From the NCBI GenBank assembly GCA_937903005.1, contig CALFNR010000066.1, forward strand, positions 1 to 64,000: DNA of 64,000 nt. The letters run 5' to 3'. Numbering within the stretch: the stretch's first letter is position 1; each line of letters begins with the position of its first letter. The notes beneath the pieces are model-generated. The model was not told the DNA's origin and ran no database searches. It saw only the letters and a program-made list of their open reading frames with translations. The stretch is from Clostridium_AI sp002297865 (GTDB taxonomy: Bacteria > Bacillota > Clostridia > Lachnospirales > Lachnospiraceae). Position numbers and translations under genes: made by a program. Of the stretch, positions 43,844 to 51,955 are shown piece after piece.

Positions 43844-45325
43844 TTATTTTATTACAAATACATATGTCCCTTCTTTTAAGGATACTAAAGATTCTTCTAA
43901 GACTTTAAAACCATTGGCTGGTGCATACTTTCTTACCAGACCTTTATCATGTGAATACAAGATTAGTACTCCATCATCTGCGAGGTGTTCCTTAATTTTT
44001 CTGAAAAACTGAATATATATCTGTTTTATTTCTTCCTCCCGAACATGTCCCATTGCAAATGGCATATCTGTTATTACTTCATCAAACAAATATTCATGGG
44101 TAAAATCAAAAAAATCCCGATTAATAAAATGAATAATCTGACGCGCTTCTTCTGCATTGTTCCTAGCCTTTTTAATGGCCTCACCAAATGTGTCGATTCC
44201 GTACATTGTATTGGCTTTCGTCATTTTATGACGTTCAATCAGCATTGTTCCAACGCCACAAAACGGATCAAGAACTTGAGCATTTTCTTTCAAATAATCT
44301 TTTGCAAGTGCAACTGTTAACGCTGCATTTACTGGACGAATACTGGAAGCTACAGACTCCTTACGATATGAAAAACGCTCATCCTTTATTGTATACAATT
44401 TAACTAAAATATTGAAATTACCCTCTTTATTCTCCACAAAACGAAGTTCGATTTCATAATTAGACGTGGTATTAATTAACTTTCTGCTGGAATGCTGTTC
44501 AATGGCTAATGCTATTTTTTTTGCAAATGCAGCCTTCTTAGCCACTTCCATCTTCGTTTTCAATTCCACTCTAAAATAAAATGGTGCCTTGCCATCATGG
44601 CGTTCCTCTAAAAAAGATAATAGCTTGGATGAAGCCACTTTCTTAGCTGCTGCCTCAATATCCATAGGACATGTTTGAACACCTTGTACTAAAAAAAGCA
44701 ATTCTTGATAGGTTCGAATTGGTAAAACTTCTACAAGTGAACTCACTTTTGCCTGGATGCCTGCGTTAAATGCTCTTGCACGTGTTCCTTCTGGAAGCTG
44801 TTCCATGGTTGTAGCGATATGGTCACGATTCGTCAGCAGAATAATGTCCGCTGGCATCTCCTGCCCTGTAAATTCATGTGTCTTAACGCCTTCCATCGTA
44901 ACCACAAGACTAGACAGAGCACGCATTTCTTCCTGAATGTGTTTCTTACTTTCTTCTGTCATTTTCTCATTGGACAGCATCTCTAAGCGCTGCTTTATCT
45001 GAGGCATCAGACTTCTATAGTCCAATTCCCCAATTGCAACAAGATATGAACTTTTCACAAACAGCTTGTCTTCTCTTTCGTAAGCCTGAAATAAAGGTAC
45101 AAGAAACTCTTGAATTCCCAATCCGCCCATAACGAGCGCTGCATTCTTCCTTGTTTTTGCGTCTTCATTACTAAGCAATCTAACAAACATTTCATTATAT
45201 TGACTGCCTATATGAAACAGTAAAGCATGCTTATTGTTTCCTTCCTTTAATTCCTGCTTTAATAAACTTAAATTCTGACGGACATTAATGCCCTTCACAA
45301 TCGCTTCAAAAGTATCACGTATCAT
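43844..45325 (-). CDS. HEAT-repeat/RNA methyltransferase fusion
   Basis: 493 aa. Residues ~15-110 are helical HEAT-like repeats (MFVRLLSNEDAKTRKNAALV, then PLFQAYEREDKLFVKSSYLV). The C-terminal ~160 residues are a Rossmann methyltransferase with motif I QVLDPFCGVGTMLIER and motif IV DMPFAMGH, resembling the RlmL/Trm14 class of RNA N2-guanine methyltransferases. A THUMP-like segment may lie between. The substrate is unknown; tRNA or rRNA guanine is inferred. AGGAG precedes the ATG. The thioesterase gene upstream ends 36 nt before it. Confidence 0.8.
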   Translation of the reverse strand: MIRDTFEAIVKGINVRQNLSLLKQELKEGNNKHALLFHIGSQYNEMFVRLLSNEDAKTRKNAALVMGGLGIQEFLVPLFQAYEREDKLFVKSSYLVAIGELDYRSLMPQIKQRLEMLSNEKMTEESKKHIQEEMRALSSLVVTMEGVKTHEFTGQEMPADIILLTNRDHIATTMEQLPEGTRARAFNAGIQAKVSSLVEVLPIRTYQELLFLVQGVQTCPMDIEAAAKKVASSKLLSFLEERHDGKAPFYFRVELKTKMEVAKKAAFAKKIALAIEQHSSRKLINTTSNYEIELRFVENKEGNFNILVKLYTIKDERFSYRKESVASSIRPVNAALTVALAKDYLKENAQVLDPFCGVGTMLIERHKMTKANTMYGIDTFGEAIKKARNNAEEARQIIHFINRDFFDFTHEYLFDEVITDMPFAMGHVREEEIKQIYIQFFRKIKEHLADDGVLILYSHDKGLVRKYAPANGFKVLEESLVSLKEGTYVFVIK

Positions 45326-45361
45326 GTTGCTCTCCTATAATCTTTTCTCTTTTCTCTTCTC

Positions 45362-46036
45362 TTATAGCGCATATGAATATAAATCATCAAATATTTCTTG
45401 TTCATGGTCATATATAAAAAAGTGTTTCCCCTTATACAACTTCCATTCTACTTCAGTACCTAGCAATTCATCCCATTCTTCCTTAGAAGAAATGTTATCA
45501 AGATCTCCATTTAGTACCGTTACAGAGCTCTTCATTGGCACAGGCTTAAAACGGTATTGGCTAAGAAGTTTTACATCTTTCCTTAAATCTGCAAATGCTA
45601 AATCTGCAAGTTCATCACAGGCCAATACGTCATCGCTGATTCCTCCCAGTTTAATATATTCCTCTCTGAATTCCTGCTCATTCATTAAATCTGGGTCTTC
45701 TGTTATAGTAGATAGTACTTTGCAGCCTGATAGGATAATCCTGCTAGGCAGTGGTTTTCCATTTTCCCAAAGCCTTTTGTACATCTCATATGCAGCACGA
45801 CTTCCCATACTATGCCCAAAAAAAATATAATCCTCGTTCTCAGCTAAAACTTCAATTTTTTTGTATAACAAATCCATAAGTTCATTCCAGCTTGTACATT
45901 CATAATCTCTAACACCTTCTTTTAAACTTGTGTATACAATACGATGCACTTCAAAGTTCTCTTTCAACTGCCTTGTCCATTGATTATATCCTAACCCTAA
46001 AGACCCTGCATATGGAAATAAAATTAATTTTGTCAT
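45362..46036 (-). CDS. Type II thioesterase (surfactin TE-like)
   Basis: 224 aa alpha/beta hydrolase of the type II thioesterase family that edits misprimed carrier proteins in NRPS/PKS systems. N-terminal LILFPYAGSLGLGYNQW, nucleophile elbow FGHSMGSRAAYEM, acid region NGDLDNIS and the His in KGKHFFI. The longest frame starts at 46081, but GGGAGG lies before the ATG at 46036. No NRPS or PKS gene occurs in this window, so the partner is unknown. Confidence 0.88.
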   Translation of the reverse strand: MTKLILFPYAGSLGLGYNQWTRQLKENFEVHRIVYTSLKEGVRDYECTSWNELMDLLYKKIEVLAENEDYIFFGHSMGSRAAYEMYKRLWENGKPLPSRIILSGCKVLSTITEDPDLMNEQEFREEYIKLGGISDDVLACDELADLAFADLRKDVKLLSQYRFKPVPMKSSVTVLNGDLDNISSKEEWDELLGTEVEWKLYKGKHFFIYDHEQEIFDDLYSYAL

Positions 46037-46163
46037 GCGTATCCTCCCAATATTAATTATAGTTTGACTTTTCTCTTTCAATTAAACTGTACTTATTGTA
46101 TCAAAGCGTGTCGTAAAAAGCAAATGATGAAAGGAACGAAAAACAGTACCATTTCTTCCAGTA

Positions 46164-46206
46164 CCAAAAGAACCTATAGAGCAAATCATTTCCTTTACTC
46201 TACAGG
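46164..46206 (-). terminator. Terminator after the S8 protease gene
   Basis: CCTGTAGAG pairs with CTCTATAGG and is followed on the minus strand by TTCTTTT. Confidence 0.7.
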
Positions 46207-46266
46207 CTCTACGAAAATAGCAGAAAGTTCCTCACACCTTTGCAGCTTTTGCCACCTAATAGAAAC

Positions 46267-47208
46267 TCACTCCTGCAACAGTTTCGCCACATTAAGTCTT
46301 CCCCACCCCTGTTTTCCATGAGGTTGCCCAAGGTCATCTGACGATTCCTTAAACTTCATTTTCACATCTCTAGTCGTATAATCCGGATACTGAGAAAGCA
46401 ATAACGCCACTGCCCCTGAAACCATTGGTGTTGACATACTCGTTCCACTCTTCTCTGTATAATAATTTATGCCATTCTGTCGAAAACTAAAAATGTTATT
46501 CTGTCTCTTCATTGCATTGCAACTGACAATCCTGCTTCCTGGAGCTACTACATCAGGCTTCTTAATACAAGCATTAGTAGGTCCTCTTCCAGAATAGTCT
46601 TTCATATTTTTTCCCATCAGATCTACTGCGATATCATCATCAGATGCCCCGACTGTAATAACCTTTCTGCTAATACCTGGTGCGCCGATTGTCTTTGGAT
46701 GTGGCCCACCATTGCCTGCTGCAACAACAACAACAATATCATTATCCCACACCATATTAACCGCTCTAACCAATTCTGAATCTTCACTAATTACTGATTT
46801 CGCAGTAGTACCAACAGATATATTAACCACACGAATATTATATTTTTCTTTATTTTGTACCACCCAGTGAAGTCCCGCTACAACATTAACAATATCTCCA
46901 TTTCCTTTATGATTCAACACTTTAACTGATATTATGTCACATCCTGGCGCCACTCCACAATACGTTCCCTTAGAAGCACACCCGTCACCAGCAAGAATTC
47001 CAGATACATGTGTCCCATGACCGTTATCATCGTACATTTTATTATTCCCATTCACAAAGTCCTGAAATGCAACAATTCTATTCTTTTTGTTTACAAAGTC
47101 TGGATGTAGTATAATTCCTGTATCCAGAATTGCAACTCCTACTCCTTGACCTAAAATGTTCTGACTATGCGCCCATTTTAAGCGGATAATATCCGAAACT
47201 CGATCCAT
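46267..47208 (-). CDS. Subtilisin-like serine protease, no signal peptide
   Basis: 313 aa S8 protease with intact triad: Asp in VAILDTGIILHPDF, His in DDNGHGTHVSGILAGDG, Ser in SGTSMSTPMVSGAVALL. The oxyanion Asn lies in AAGNGGP. It lacks a signal peptide and propeptide, so it looks like an intracellular or AprX-type protease. AGGGGA precedes the ATG. Confidence 0.92.
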   Translation of the reverse strand: MDRVSDIIRLKWAHSQNILGQGVGVAILDTGIILHPDFVNKKNRIVAFQDFVNGNNKMYDDNGHGTHVSGILAGDGCASKGTYCGVAPGCDIISVKVLNHKGNGDIVNVVAGLHWVVQNKEKYNIRVVNISVGTTAKSVISEDSELVRAVNMVWDNDIVVVVAAGNGGPHPKTIGAPGISRKVITVGASDDDIAVDLMGKNMKDYSGRGPTNACIKKPDVVAPGSRIVSCNAMKRQNNIFSFRQNGINYYTEKSGTSMSTPMVSGAVALLLSQYPDYTTRDVKMKFKESSDDLGQPHGKQGWGRLNVAKLLQE

Positions 47209-47319
47209 ACTGTTTTCCCCTACTCTCTAACAGACAGATTCTCCCTATTCAATATAATATGCCTAATCTTATCCTATTGTGAACATTGTAGAAGATGAAA
47301 CTAAGTGTACTTTCCTAAA

Positions 47320-47360
47320 CGGTAAAAGGGCTACACTCCTTGTAAAGCGTAACCCTTTCC
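47320..47360 (-). terminator. Terminator after the small methyltransferase
   Basis: AAAGGG-TTAC pairs with GTA-CCCTTT on the minus strand, followed by TTACCGTTT; the U-tract is interrupted. Confidence 0.5.
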
Positions 47361-47365
47361 ATCCA

Positions 47366-47887
47366 TTATTTAATCGCTTTTAGAATAATAGTATTTTGTC
47401 GATACCATGCCTTCTCAACCCGCTGAAATCCTGACTCAAGAAGCAATGATATCTGTTTGGAAAACACATTGCTTATGCTTCCTACAATTTCATCTTCATT
47501 TGTTACATAATCTTGCTCAATGTATATGCCATCTGAGTTAAGTGCATGAAATACCTTTTTGTAGAGCGTCAGTTTATTCTTTCTGCTAAATTCATTCAAA
47601 CCCATAACAGACATTGCAACATCATAACGTTTGAGCCCTAAATCAACATTAAAATAATCGCCATAAATGAGCCGAAGATGCTCTACCCTTTTTCCTGCTT
47701 TCTCCTTAAGCATCTTTCTAAGGCTCTCTTCTTCCTTAATTCCTGTCACTTCCGTTTCAGGATTGACACGCATAAACACTTCATACTCCAAACCTGTACA
47801 GCATCCTAAGTCCAACAGCTTAATAGGCCTGCCTTCTGGAAGCATTTTTGCTATCTGCGCGTAAACCTCATCTTGTGAGTACATCAT
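47366..47887 (-). CDS. Class I SAM-dependent methyltransferase
   Basis: 173 aa. Motif I is IKLLDLGCCTGLEYEVF, with an acidic residue near NPETEVTGIK and a motif IV-like YDVAMSVMGLNEF. Small and lacks accessory domains; substrate unknown. Two adjacent ATGs (47887 and 47884) share AAAGGGGA. Next to thiC but separated by more than 60 nt, so co-transcription with the thi operon is possible. Confidence 0.8.
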   Translation of the reverse strand: MMYSQDEVYAQIAKMLPEGRPIKLLDLGCCTGLEYEVFMRVNPETEVTGIKEEESLRKMLKEKAGKRVEHLRLIYGDYFNVDLGLKRYDVAMSVMGLNEFSRKNKLTLYKKVFHALNSDGIYIEQDYVTNEDEIVGSISNVFSKQISLLLESGFQRVEKAWYRQNTIILKAIK

Positions 47888-47948
47888 ATGTATCGTCCCC
47901 TTTACTCAAGCAACAAGCAAGGAAGCAGTCACTCCACCCAGTTTGTAG

Positions 47949-49253
47949 TTATTTTAACTCAACCTTTTCTCCGCTTAAAATCTTGTTTGTTGTCCTCATA
48001 GCACACATTTTACCACACATAGAACATGTGTGTCTATCTGCTGGAGGCAAACTTTCAAAGTATTCTCTCGCCTTTTTACTATCAATGGCATAAGAGAACA
48101 TCTCTTCCCAGTCAATTCGTCTTCTTGCATCACTCATCTTTTTGTCAATATCTCTTGCTCCTGGTACTCCCTTGGCAATATCTGCTGCATGAGCTGCGAT
48201 CTTAGAAGCTACAATACCTTCCCTTACATCGTTTACATCAGGTAATCTTAGATGTTCTGCTGGTGTTACATAACATAAGAAATCTGCACCATTTGCCGCT
48301 GCTATTGCACCACCAATAGCTGACGTAATATGATCATACCCTGGGGCAATGTCTGTAACTAAAGGTCCTAATACATAGAATGGCGCATTATGACATAAAC
48401 GCTTCTGCATCGTCATATTGGCAGCTATCTCATTCATCGCCATATGACCTGGTCCTTCTACCATAACCTGAACATCTTTTTCCCATGCTCGTCTTGTTAA
48501 ATCCCCTATCTCAATTAACTCACAGATTTGTCCTGCATCCGAACTATCGTTAATAGAACCTGGTCTTAAAGCATCTCCGATACTTATAGTTACATCATAT
48601 TCTCTTAAAATCTCTAACACTTCATCGTAGTATTCAAAGAATGGATTTTCATTGCCTGTCATCTCCATCCATGCAAAAAGCAAAGAGCCTCCACGAGAAA
48701 CGATATTCGTTAAACGTTTCTGTCTTTTAAATGCTTCTATTGTTCGGCGGTTAATTCCAGCATGAATTGTCTGAAAATCAACCCCTTCCTTAGCATGTGC
48801 CTCTACAACTTTTAAGAAATCTTTGGCTGTAATGTCTAATAAATCTTTTTCTAAGTAACCCACTGCATCATACATAGGAACTGTACCTATCATGGCAGGA
48901 GACATTTTCACTAATTCTTCACGGAATTTATTAGTTTTCCCATAGTTACTTAAATCCATAATCGCTTCACAGCCAAATTCTATGGCTAATTTTGCTTTTT
49001 CCATTTCAACTTCATAATTTTTGCAGTCTCCAGATATACCCAAGTTTACATTTATTTTTGTTCGTAAACCTGAACCAATTCCTTCTGCAGATAAAGATTT
49101 GTGATTCATGTTAGCAGGAATCGCAATTTCACCTTTTGCAACCTTTCCTAACAAAATATCTGTAGCCATGTTTTCTTTCTGACATACCACTTCCATCTCC
49201 GGTGTAATAATTCCTTTTTTTGCTGCTTCCATCTGTGTTTTGTAATCTCTCAT
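47949..49253 (-). CDS. thiC: Phosphomethylpyrimidine synthase ThiC
   Basis: 434 aa radical SAM enzyme converting aminoimidazole ribotide to HMP-phosphate. Conserved blocks include IHAGINRRT, LLFAWMEMTGNENPF, VMVEGPGHMAMNEI and APFYVLGPLVTDIAPGYDH. The C-terminal Fe-S motif is CSMCGKMC (Cys-x2-Cys-x3-Cys). The short form without the N-terminal plant/proteobacterial domain. AGGAGG precedes the ATG, overlapping the thiD stop. Last gene of the TPP-riboswitch operon. Confidence 0.97.
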   Translation of the reverse strand: MRDYKTQMEAAKKGIITPEMEVVCQKENMATDILLGKVAKGEIAIPANMNHKSLSAEGIGSGLRTKINVNLGISGDCKNYEVEMEKAKLAIEFGCEAIMDLSNYGKTNKFREELVKMSPAMIGTVPMYDAVGYLEKDLLDITAKDFLKVVEAHAKEGVDFQTIHAGINRRTIEAFKRQKRLTNIVSRGGSLLFAWMEMTGNENPFFEYYDEVLEILREYDVTISIGDALRPGSINDSSDAGQICELIEIGDLTRRAWEKDVQVMVEGPGHMAMNEIAANMTMQKRLCHNAPFYVLGPLVTDIAPGYDHITSAIGGAIAAANGADFLCYVTPAEHLRLPDVNDVREGIVASKIAAHAADIAKGVPGARDIDKKMSDARRRIDWEEMFSYAIDSKKAREYFESLPPADRHTCSMCGKMCAMRTTNKILSGEKVELK

Positions 49254-49264
49254 TTTTCATCCTC

Positions 49265-50053
49265 CTAATTATGAAACCATTTATAAAAATGATTGGTAGG
49301 TCCATGACCATGGCCTATTGGTGTTGTGTATAATATTGCATTCGTCACATAATCTTTACCTTGTTTTACTGCCTGTTCTAAAGATAATCCATTGGCAAGA
49401 TTAGCTGCAATTGCAGAAGACAATGTACATCCTGTCCCATGCGTATTTTTTGAATCAATTCTTTTTCCCGTTAAACAATAAAATTTGGTACCGTCATATA
49501 ATACATCTGTTGGGTCTCCTTCAAAATGTCCTCCCTTTACCAAGACATTTTGGGCACCTAGCCTGTGAATCAATTCACATGCTTTTTTCATATCTTCTAT
49601 GGAATTGATGTCCATCTTTAATATTTCACTAGCCTCCGGTATGTTAGGCGTCAACAGATAGGACAACGGAATCATTTCTTTTACTAAAGCTTCGTGTGCT
49701 TCTGGCTGCATTAGAGCACAGCCACCTTTGGCAATCATCACGGGGTCAATTACTGCATTTTTCACCTGATACTGTTTTAACTTCTCTGCTACTGCATGGA
49801 TAACCTGTTCATTGGAAAGCATCCCCACTTTAACTGCATCTGGCTCTATATCCGTAAATACTGCATCTAGCTGATCTTCTATTATATTGATTGGCACATT
49901 ATGTATGGATGTAACCTTACATGTATTCTCAGCAACTACTGAAGTAATAACGCTCATTCCATAAGTTCCATGTGCTGAAAATGTTTTTAAATCGGCTTGT
50001 ATTCCTGCCCCGCCACTACAGTCACTGCCTGCTATTGTTAATACTTTTTTCAT
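49265..50053 (-). CDS. thiD: Hydroxymethylpyrimidine/phosphomethylpyrimidine kinase
   Basis: 262 aa ribokinase-fold kinase. N-terminal AGSDCSGGAGIQADLKTFSA and C-terminal NTHGTGCTLSSAIAANLANG (anion hole and catalytic Asp/Gly region) are diagnostic, with VLVKGGHF for substrate binding. It phosphorylates HMP and HMP-P to HMP-PP. Its ATG follows the thiE stop directly. Confidence 0.96.
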   Translation of the reverse strand: MKKVLTIAGSDCSGGAGIQADLKTFSAHGTYGMSVITSVVAENTCKVTSIHNVPINIIEDQLDAVFTDIEPDAVKVGMLSNEQVIHAVAEKLKQYQVKNAVIDPVMIAKGGCALMQPEAHEALVKEMIPLSYLLTPNIPEASEILKMDINSIEDMKKACELIHRLGAQNVLVKGGHFEGDPTDVLYDGTKFYCLTGKRIDSKNTHGTGCTLSSAIAANLANGLSLEQAVKQGKDYVTNAILYTTPIGHGHGPTNHFYKWFHN

Positions 50054-50698
50054 CTATTTTATTGCTCCTACTAATTGCTTTAAATTACGTGCTGCTTCTT
50101 CAATGTCTGGCTTGCTTATAATTGCAGAAACTACAGCTACGCCATCAATTCCCGTTCCTTTAAAATCCGAGATATTGTTTTCATTCACTCCACCAATTAC
50201 CACGATAGGAATTGGTACACTGTTTCTTATCTTAACCAGTTCTTCCATTGTAATGACCTTAGCATCCTTTTTGGTACTAGTCGCATACATCGCACCTACT
50301 CCTAAATAATCTGCTCCATCTTCATATGCTTTCACTGCAAGTTCTGAATTTCTTGCTGAAACACCTATGATTTTGTCTTTTCCGAGAATCTTTCTGACAA
50401 CTTTTGCAGGCAAGTCACTTTGCCCCACGTGAACACCTTCCGCATCCACTGCAAGCGCAATATCCACACGATCATTTATAATCAGTGGAATGTTGTATTT
50501 TTCAGTAATTTTTTTAACAGAAACTGCCGTCTCATAAAACTCCTTTGAAGAGCAGTTCTTTTCTCTTAACTGCATCAAAGTTGCACCACCTTTAATTGCC
50601 TCTTCTACGGCTTCTTCCAGTGTCTGTGTACTCATTAAATCTCTATCTGTACAAAGATAAACTGAGTAGTCTGTCTGTTTCTTATCAAAGTTCTTCAA
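50054..50698 (-). CDS. thiE: Thiamine-phosphate synthase
   Basis: 214 aa TIM barrel. LMQLREKNCSSKEF, INDRVDIALAVDAEGVHVGQ, GVSARNSELAVKAYEDGADY and VVIGGVNENNI are family marks. It joins HMP-PP and thiazole phosphate. The start is TTG at 50698 with AAAGGAG 10 nt upstream; this site and the first codons lie inside the tail of the thiM remnant. Confidence 0.95.
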   Translation of the reverse strand: MKNFDKKQTDYSVYLCTDRDLMSTQTLEEAVEEAIKGGATLMQLREKNCSSKEFYETAVSVKKITEKYNIPLIINDRVDIALAVDAEGVHVGQSDLPAKVVRKILGKDKIIGVSARNSELAVKAYEDGADYLGVGAMYATSTKKDAKVITMEELVKIRNSVPIPIVVIGGVNENNISDFKGTGIDGVAVVSAIISKPDIEEAARNLKQLVGAIK

Positions 50699-50918
50699 TT
50701 CTTGCCATCTCCTTTAACTTTGTTACGTTTATGGTACTCAACGCATCGAATATACCAATGTGAAAGCTTCCTAATCCATACTTTCCAGTTGTGTTCCACT
50801 ATGAATCTTTACAATTTTAGCCCCATTGCCAATCACATCAATTGCTCCTGTAATAGCAGCAGTGCAAGTTTACATGTAATCCTGCCAGGTAAGACACTTC
50901 TGATATATTTCCTCGAAT
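50685..50918 (-). pseudogene. thiM: Decayed hydroxyethylthiazole kinase (thiM)
   Basis: Three ThiM fragments lie in different frames. IRGNISEVSYLAGL matches the ThiM ATP-site region; AAITGAIDVIGNGAKIVKI with HSGTQLESM matches the beta-strand segment before the GTGC motif; YGLGSFHIGIFDALSTINV with KLKEMARIEEL ends at TGA 50685-50687 and matches the C-terminus. Frameshifts separate the fragments, about 70 codons with the catalytic Cys/GTGC loop are missing, and the 5' half is gone, the remnant starting right at the riboswitch terminator's T-run. Confidence 0.75.
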
Positions 50919-50947
50919 AAAAAAATCGCCACCCGTTAAGGTGACGA
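50919..50947 (-). terminator. TPP riboswitch expression-platform terminator
   Basis: On the minus strand TCGTCACC pairs with GGTGGCGA, followed by seven T. Lies about 45 nt downstream of the TPP aptamer, so thiamine pyrophosphate should promote termination here. Confidence 0.85.
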
Positions 50948-50989
50948 TGATATATTTTTAATCTATTCTCTTTAATTAACTATATATTT

Positions 50990-51064
50990 GCTCCCTACGG
51001 CAGTATTAACTGACAGGTTCAAAGGGTCAGGTTTTACCTTCTCAACGATAACGTCCCCCTGCAT
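50990..51064 (-). promoter_or_regulatory. TPP riboswitch (THI element)
   Basis: The minus strand has the THI-box blocks: GGGGG at the 5' P1, TTGAGAAGG (P2/J region), ACCCTTTGAACCTG, then CAGTTAATACTGCCGTAGGGA at the 3' side. It controls thiE-thiD-thiC. Confidence 0.95.
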
Positions 51065-51093
51065 AAATCTTATTAAGTTCTATTAACGTTTCC

Positions 51094-51121
51094 ATTATAA
51101 CATTATGAAAGAAAATGTCAA
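51094..51121 (-). promoter_or_regulatory. Promoter of the thi operon
   Basis: On the minus strand TTGACA (51121-51116) and TATAAT (51099-51094) are 16 nt apart; start of transcription would be about 30 nt before the TPP aptamer. It overlaps the stop codon of the DUF188 gene. Confidence 0.85.
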
Positions 51122-51567
51122 ATATTTTGTGCCTGTTCAACAAGTCTGCGAAAAGAAGATTCAAATCGTTCATCATCTTCTTTCGTTCGTTTCCTCGGAC
51201 CCTTACCATGAAACCGTTTGTTAGACTTTCGCTGTACCTTAGACAAATGCCGTTCAAACAACATTTGATCCATGTTGCTGTCATTGTATATTTTTCCACT
51301 TGGATGGATTGCGAAACCTTTCTTACCAAGTGCCATCGCAGCAACTCCATAATCCTGAGTTACTGCAATATCGCCTCCCTGAAGTCTGTTGATAAGTGCA
51401 AAATCCACTGCATCTGCTCCTTGACCAATCACTAATACTTCACCGTAATCTGAACTTAAAATATGATTCGAATCCACTAAAAACAATAGCGCTATTCCAT
51501 ATTCTTTTGCCACTTTTTCAATAATTGCATTGCAAGGACATGCATCCGCATCAACTAAAATCTTCAT
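51118..51567 (-). CDS. YaiI/YqxD family protein (DUF188)
   Basis: 149 aa. MKILVDADACPCNAIIEKVA at the N-terminus, VVTQDYG-like AVTQDYGVAAMALGKKG in the middle and RHLSKVQRKSNKRFHGKGP-type basic tail are characteristic of UPF0178 proteins, which have a PIN-like fold with acidic residues that suggest nuclease activity. Function unproven. Tightly placed upstream of the thi promoter. Confidence 0.9.
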   Translation of the reverse strand: MKILVDADACPCNAIIEKVAKEYGIALLFLVDSNHILSSDYGEVLVIGQGADAVDFALINRLQGGDIAVTQDYGVAAMALGKKGFAIHPSGKIYNDSNMDQMLFERHLSKVQRKSNKRFHGKGPRKRTKEDDERFESSFRRLVEQAQNI

Positions 51568-51584
51568 ATACTAAACTCCTGTCA

Positions 51585-51902
51585 TTAAATCGTAATTTCC
51601 TCACCTTGAGAAAAATATGTAATCTGGCTCTTCAGATTGGTATCAAGCTCCTTTAGAGCTTCCTTCCCATTTAATCTGGAAGTATAAAAATGACAATTGC
51701 CAGATTTCAAATCTTTCATAACTTCATTTATCTGCTGTGCGTTCTCTTCATATTTTAGCGCTTCTTCCAGTAAAAGAAATCCTGCAAAGACATGGTGGAT
51801 TTTTGTATTCGTAATACTCTCAACCTTATGAATCACATTTGCCACTCCATAGCTGGTGTTTCCAACAAATAAAAAGTTCTTACCTGCCTCTTGTATCAAC
51901 AT
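51585..51902 (-). pseudogene. C-terminal remnant of an MBL-fold hydrolase
   Basis: 105 aa. KNFLFVGNTSYGVANVIHKV, HHVFAGFLLLEEAL, CHFYTSRLNGKEALKEL and ITYFSQGEEITI align with the C-terminal half of DHPS-like metallo-beta-lactamase fold proteins, but the metal-binding residues of that half are replaced (the usual SHNGI, GGFHL and CHCTG become TSYGV, AGFLL and SRLNG). The N-terminal HxHxDH half is absent. A strong AAGGAGG at 51918-51924 leads to an ATG at 51913 that reads only five codons, so a deletion may have joined start and tail out of frame. Might instead be a repurposed small protein. Confidence 0.5.
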
Positions 51903-51955
51903 ATACTGCTCATAATACCTCCTTGTCTTTCTATTTATTTAATCTTAACACTATT

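Noticed and set aside
51042..51350. 102-codon minus-strand frame
   Set aside because: Overlaps the DUF188 gene in another frame and runs through the thi promoter and TPP aptamer.
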